Origin: Agaricus subrufescens
Lineage: Eukaryota > Basidiomycota > Agaricomycetes > Agaricales > Agaricaceae
Direction of reading: 5' to 3'
Length of the DNA stretch: 64,000 bases
Assembly: GCA_029945375.1 (NCBI GenBank)
Contig: CM057059.1
Location: forward strand, 620,001-684,000
This document shows, piece by piece, positions 62,769-64,000 of this stretch. The notes under the pieces are model-generated. The model had not been told where the DNA came from and ran no database searches. It saw nothing but the letters and a program-made list of their open reading frames with translations. Within the stretch, counting starts at the first letter, position 1; the number at the start of each line of letters is the position of its first letter. The translations under genes were made by a program, and so were the position numbers.

Positions 62769-63412
62769 TTATGTAGAGTTGAGAGGTGGATGTTTTTCCT
62801 CCAAGCTTTCAGGTCTCAGGATAGATAGTGAATCGAATACGACTGCGGGGTGGGTGGGGGGGGTGCGAGGCCTATCAAGCTTGTGAGCTAAGGAAAGTGG
62901 CTTTACCCGGAAACTGTTACTTATATCATTTGCTCAGGTGGGCTGATGTGCCTCGTGTATTGAGGACGTAACGTTCTTTGGTCTTCTATGTGTGACCATT
63001 CGAATTAATGCTGGAGACCTGTTGTGGGTAGGTTGTTTCTCACACACACTATTGGTTGGAGAGAGATTATTACTTGATATCCGCCTCCGCTAAGCCTGTT
63101 AGCACGGATTTCAGGGAGGGTGATTTTTTGAGGTTGATTTTTTTTTGTGTCATTGGTTTTCTCTCCGAAGAGTGATAGATTGTGTCGGGCTTCGTGCACA
63201 AACATCGATATGGGCGAGAGCGGCGATCCCACGCAATGTCATAGTTTAAATCAATATCATTCATTAATTAGTGCATCACGTATATATCTAACGTACAAAC
63301 CCACAGTCGGCATGCGAATTCCACAGCGCTTGGGCTACCTTCTGGAGCCGTCCGTCAGAACACGATCTTACAAAGAGACGAAATTTGTTAGAATTACGTT
63401 TAAACCTCTGGT

Positions 63413-63724
63413 TCATTCGCCCGATACTGCCCCGCTGTCCAGGTATCTGATTATGAGCATTGCGATATTGAGTCCGAGAGACGAAAATGCGATAACACTC
63501 CACAAGAGAGCATGGGTTGTTGCCGGCGTGCCGGGGAGGAAGATGGGATCTGTTAATTTTGAATGTTGAATCCTGACAGCATCAAATGTCTGATCTGCTA
63601 CTTACAGCCCCAGAAGCAGGATTTGAAGCATAATCATGAGGACGTGATATTGTGTGTCCCGGGCCGTCAGCCAGTTCTCACTAGTAGAACTCGTACTCGA
63701 AAGGTATCTCGTTTTCGAGGTCAT
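63413..63724 (-). CDS. Membrane-protein fragment, possibly a short two-helix gene
   Basis: From an ATG at 63724 the frame reads MTSKTRYLSSTSSTSENW then a hydrophobic helix HVLMIMLQILLLGL. A second exon-like stretch gives DPIFLPGTPATTHALLWSV and IAFSSLGLNIAMLIIRYL, then stop. A GTAAGT donor is present, but the only acceptor that keeps the frame leaves a 33-nt intron. The first codons could belong to an upstream exon outside the window. Either a small gene or a remnant of a seven-helix protein. Confidence 0.3.
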
Positions 63725-64000
63725 AGCTTCTCGTGTACGAGTGCATCATCTATCGTTGACATTTACTCTATACCATTCGCTTCATAAATTCAAACACAGA
63801 GATACACCTCAAACGATGTTCGGTCCAACTTTGCTTACTCATTTGACGGGAAGTCGTCTAGAATGCGAAGCACACGTATTTAGCACCTTCAAAGTTTGAT
63901 CATCTCGGCTATCCCGAAGAATGTATTGTTGATCTGAAGAAAATGGCTCACAACGAGTCTAACTGAGCCCTCCCCCCTTTTTTTAATGTAATGTACCTTC

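Overview
The window looks like nuclear DNA from a basidiomycete fungus, most likely an agaricomycete. The genes are dense and cut by many short GT-AG introns (mostly 45-75 nt). Several recognisable orthologues are eukaryotic and fungal: Elongator ELP3, the cleavage/polyadenylation nuclease YSH1, Mcl1/Ctf4, bleomycin hydrolase, mitochondrial RRF, an Mtf1-type factor, a HIT zinc-finger protein, a mitochondrial-type PTH1, a secreted GH92 mannosidase and a PAQR/haemolysin-III protein. The species cannot be named from sequence alone.

Layout. 1-6.2 kb is gene-poor: the start of an aldo/keto-reductase-like frame at the left edge and a multi-exon seven-helix membrane protein (3.4-4.6 kb), both possibly decayed. 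6.3-17 kb: mitochondrial RRF (+), an anchored Smr protein (-, gene A), bleomycin hydrolase (+) and a large low-complexity protein (+). 18-30 kb is accessory: four DUF1771-Smr genes (B +, C +, D -, E -), duplicated intergenic blocks and two orphan last exons. 30.9-35.7 kb: ELP3 (+), a fifth DUF1771-Smr gene (F -) and a small lysine-rich gene. 35.9-47.5 kb is housekeeping: YSH1, a four-helix protein, MCL1, MTF1 and HIT1. 48-53.8 kb: a multi-pass membrane protein with an in-frame stop, then gene G, a 1174-residue Pro/Gln-rich protein whose two ends match the Smr family. 54.3-62.8 kb: GH92 mannosidase, PTH1, a PAQR protein with a long N-terminal extension and a small PPxY protein. The last kilobase has only weak membrane-protein fragments.

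The main result is a locally expanded family of membrane-anchored DUF1771-Smr proteins. Six clear genes (A-F) and one divergent member (G) lie in 46 kb. Five have a single N-terminal hydrophobic anchor. D and E carry two DUF1771-Smr modules each, the second having lost the DxHG and GKG residues. Intron positions and phases are shared across the family, including an 11-nt microexon encoding (x)NNK found seven times. D and E lie in a tandem segmental duplication of about 2.95 kb, and orphan last exons at 20.3 and 27.6 kb mark lost copies, so the locus shows gene birth and death. By analogy with Cue2/N4BP2-type Smr nucleases, these may be membrane-tethered RNA (or DNA) nicking enzymes; that function is inference.
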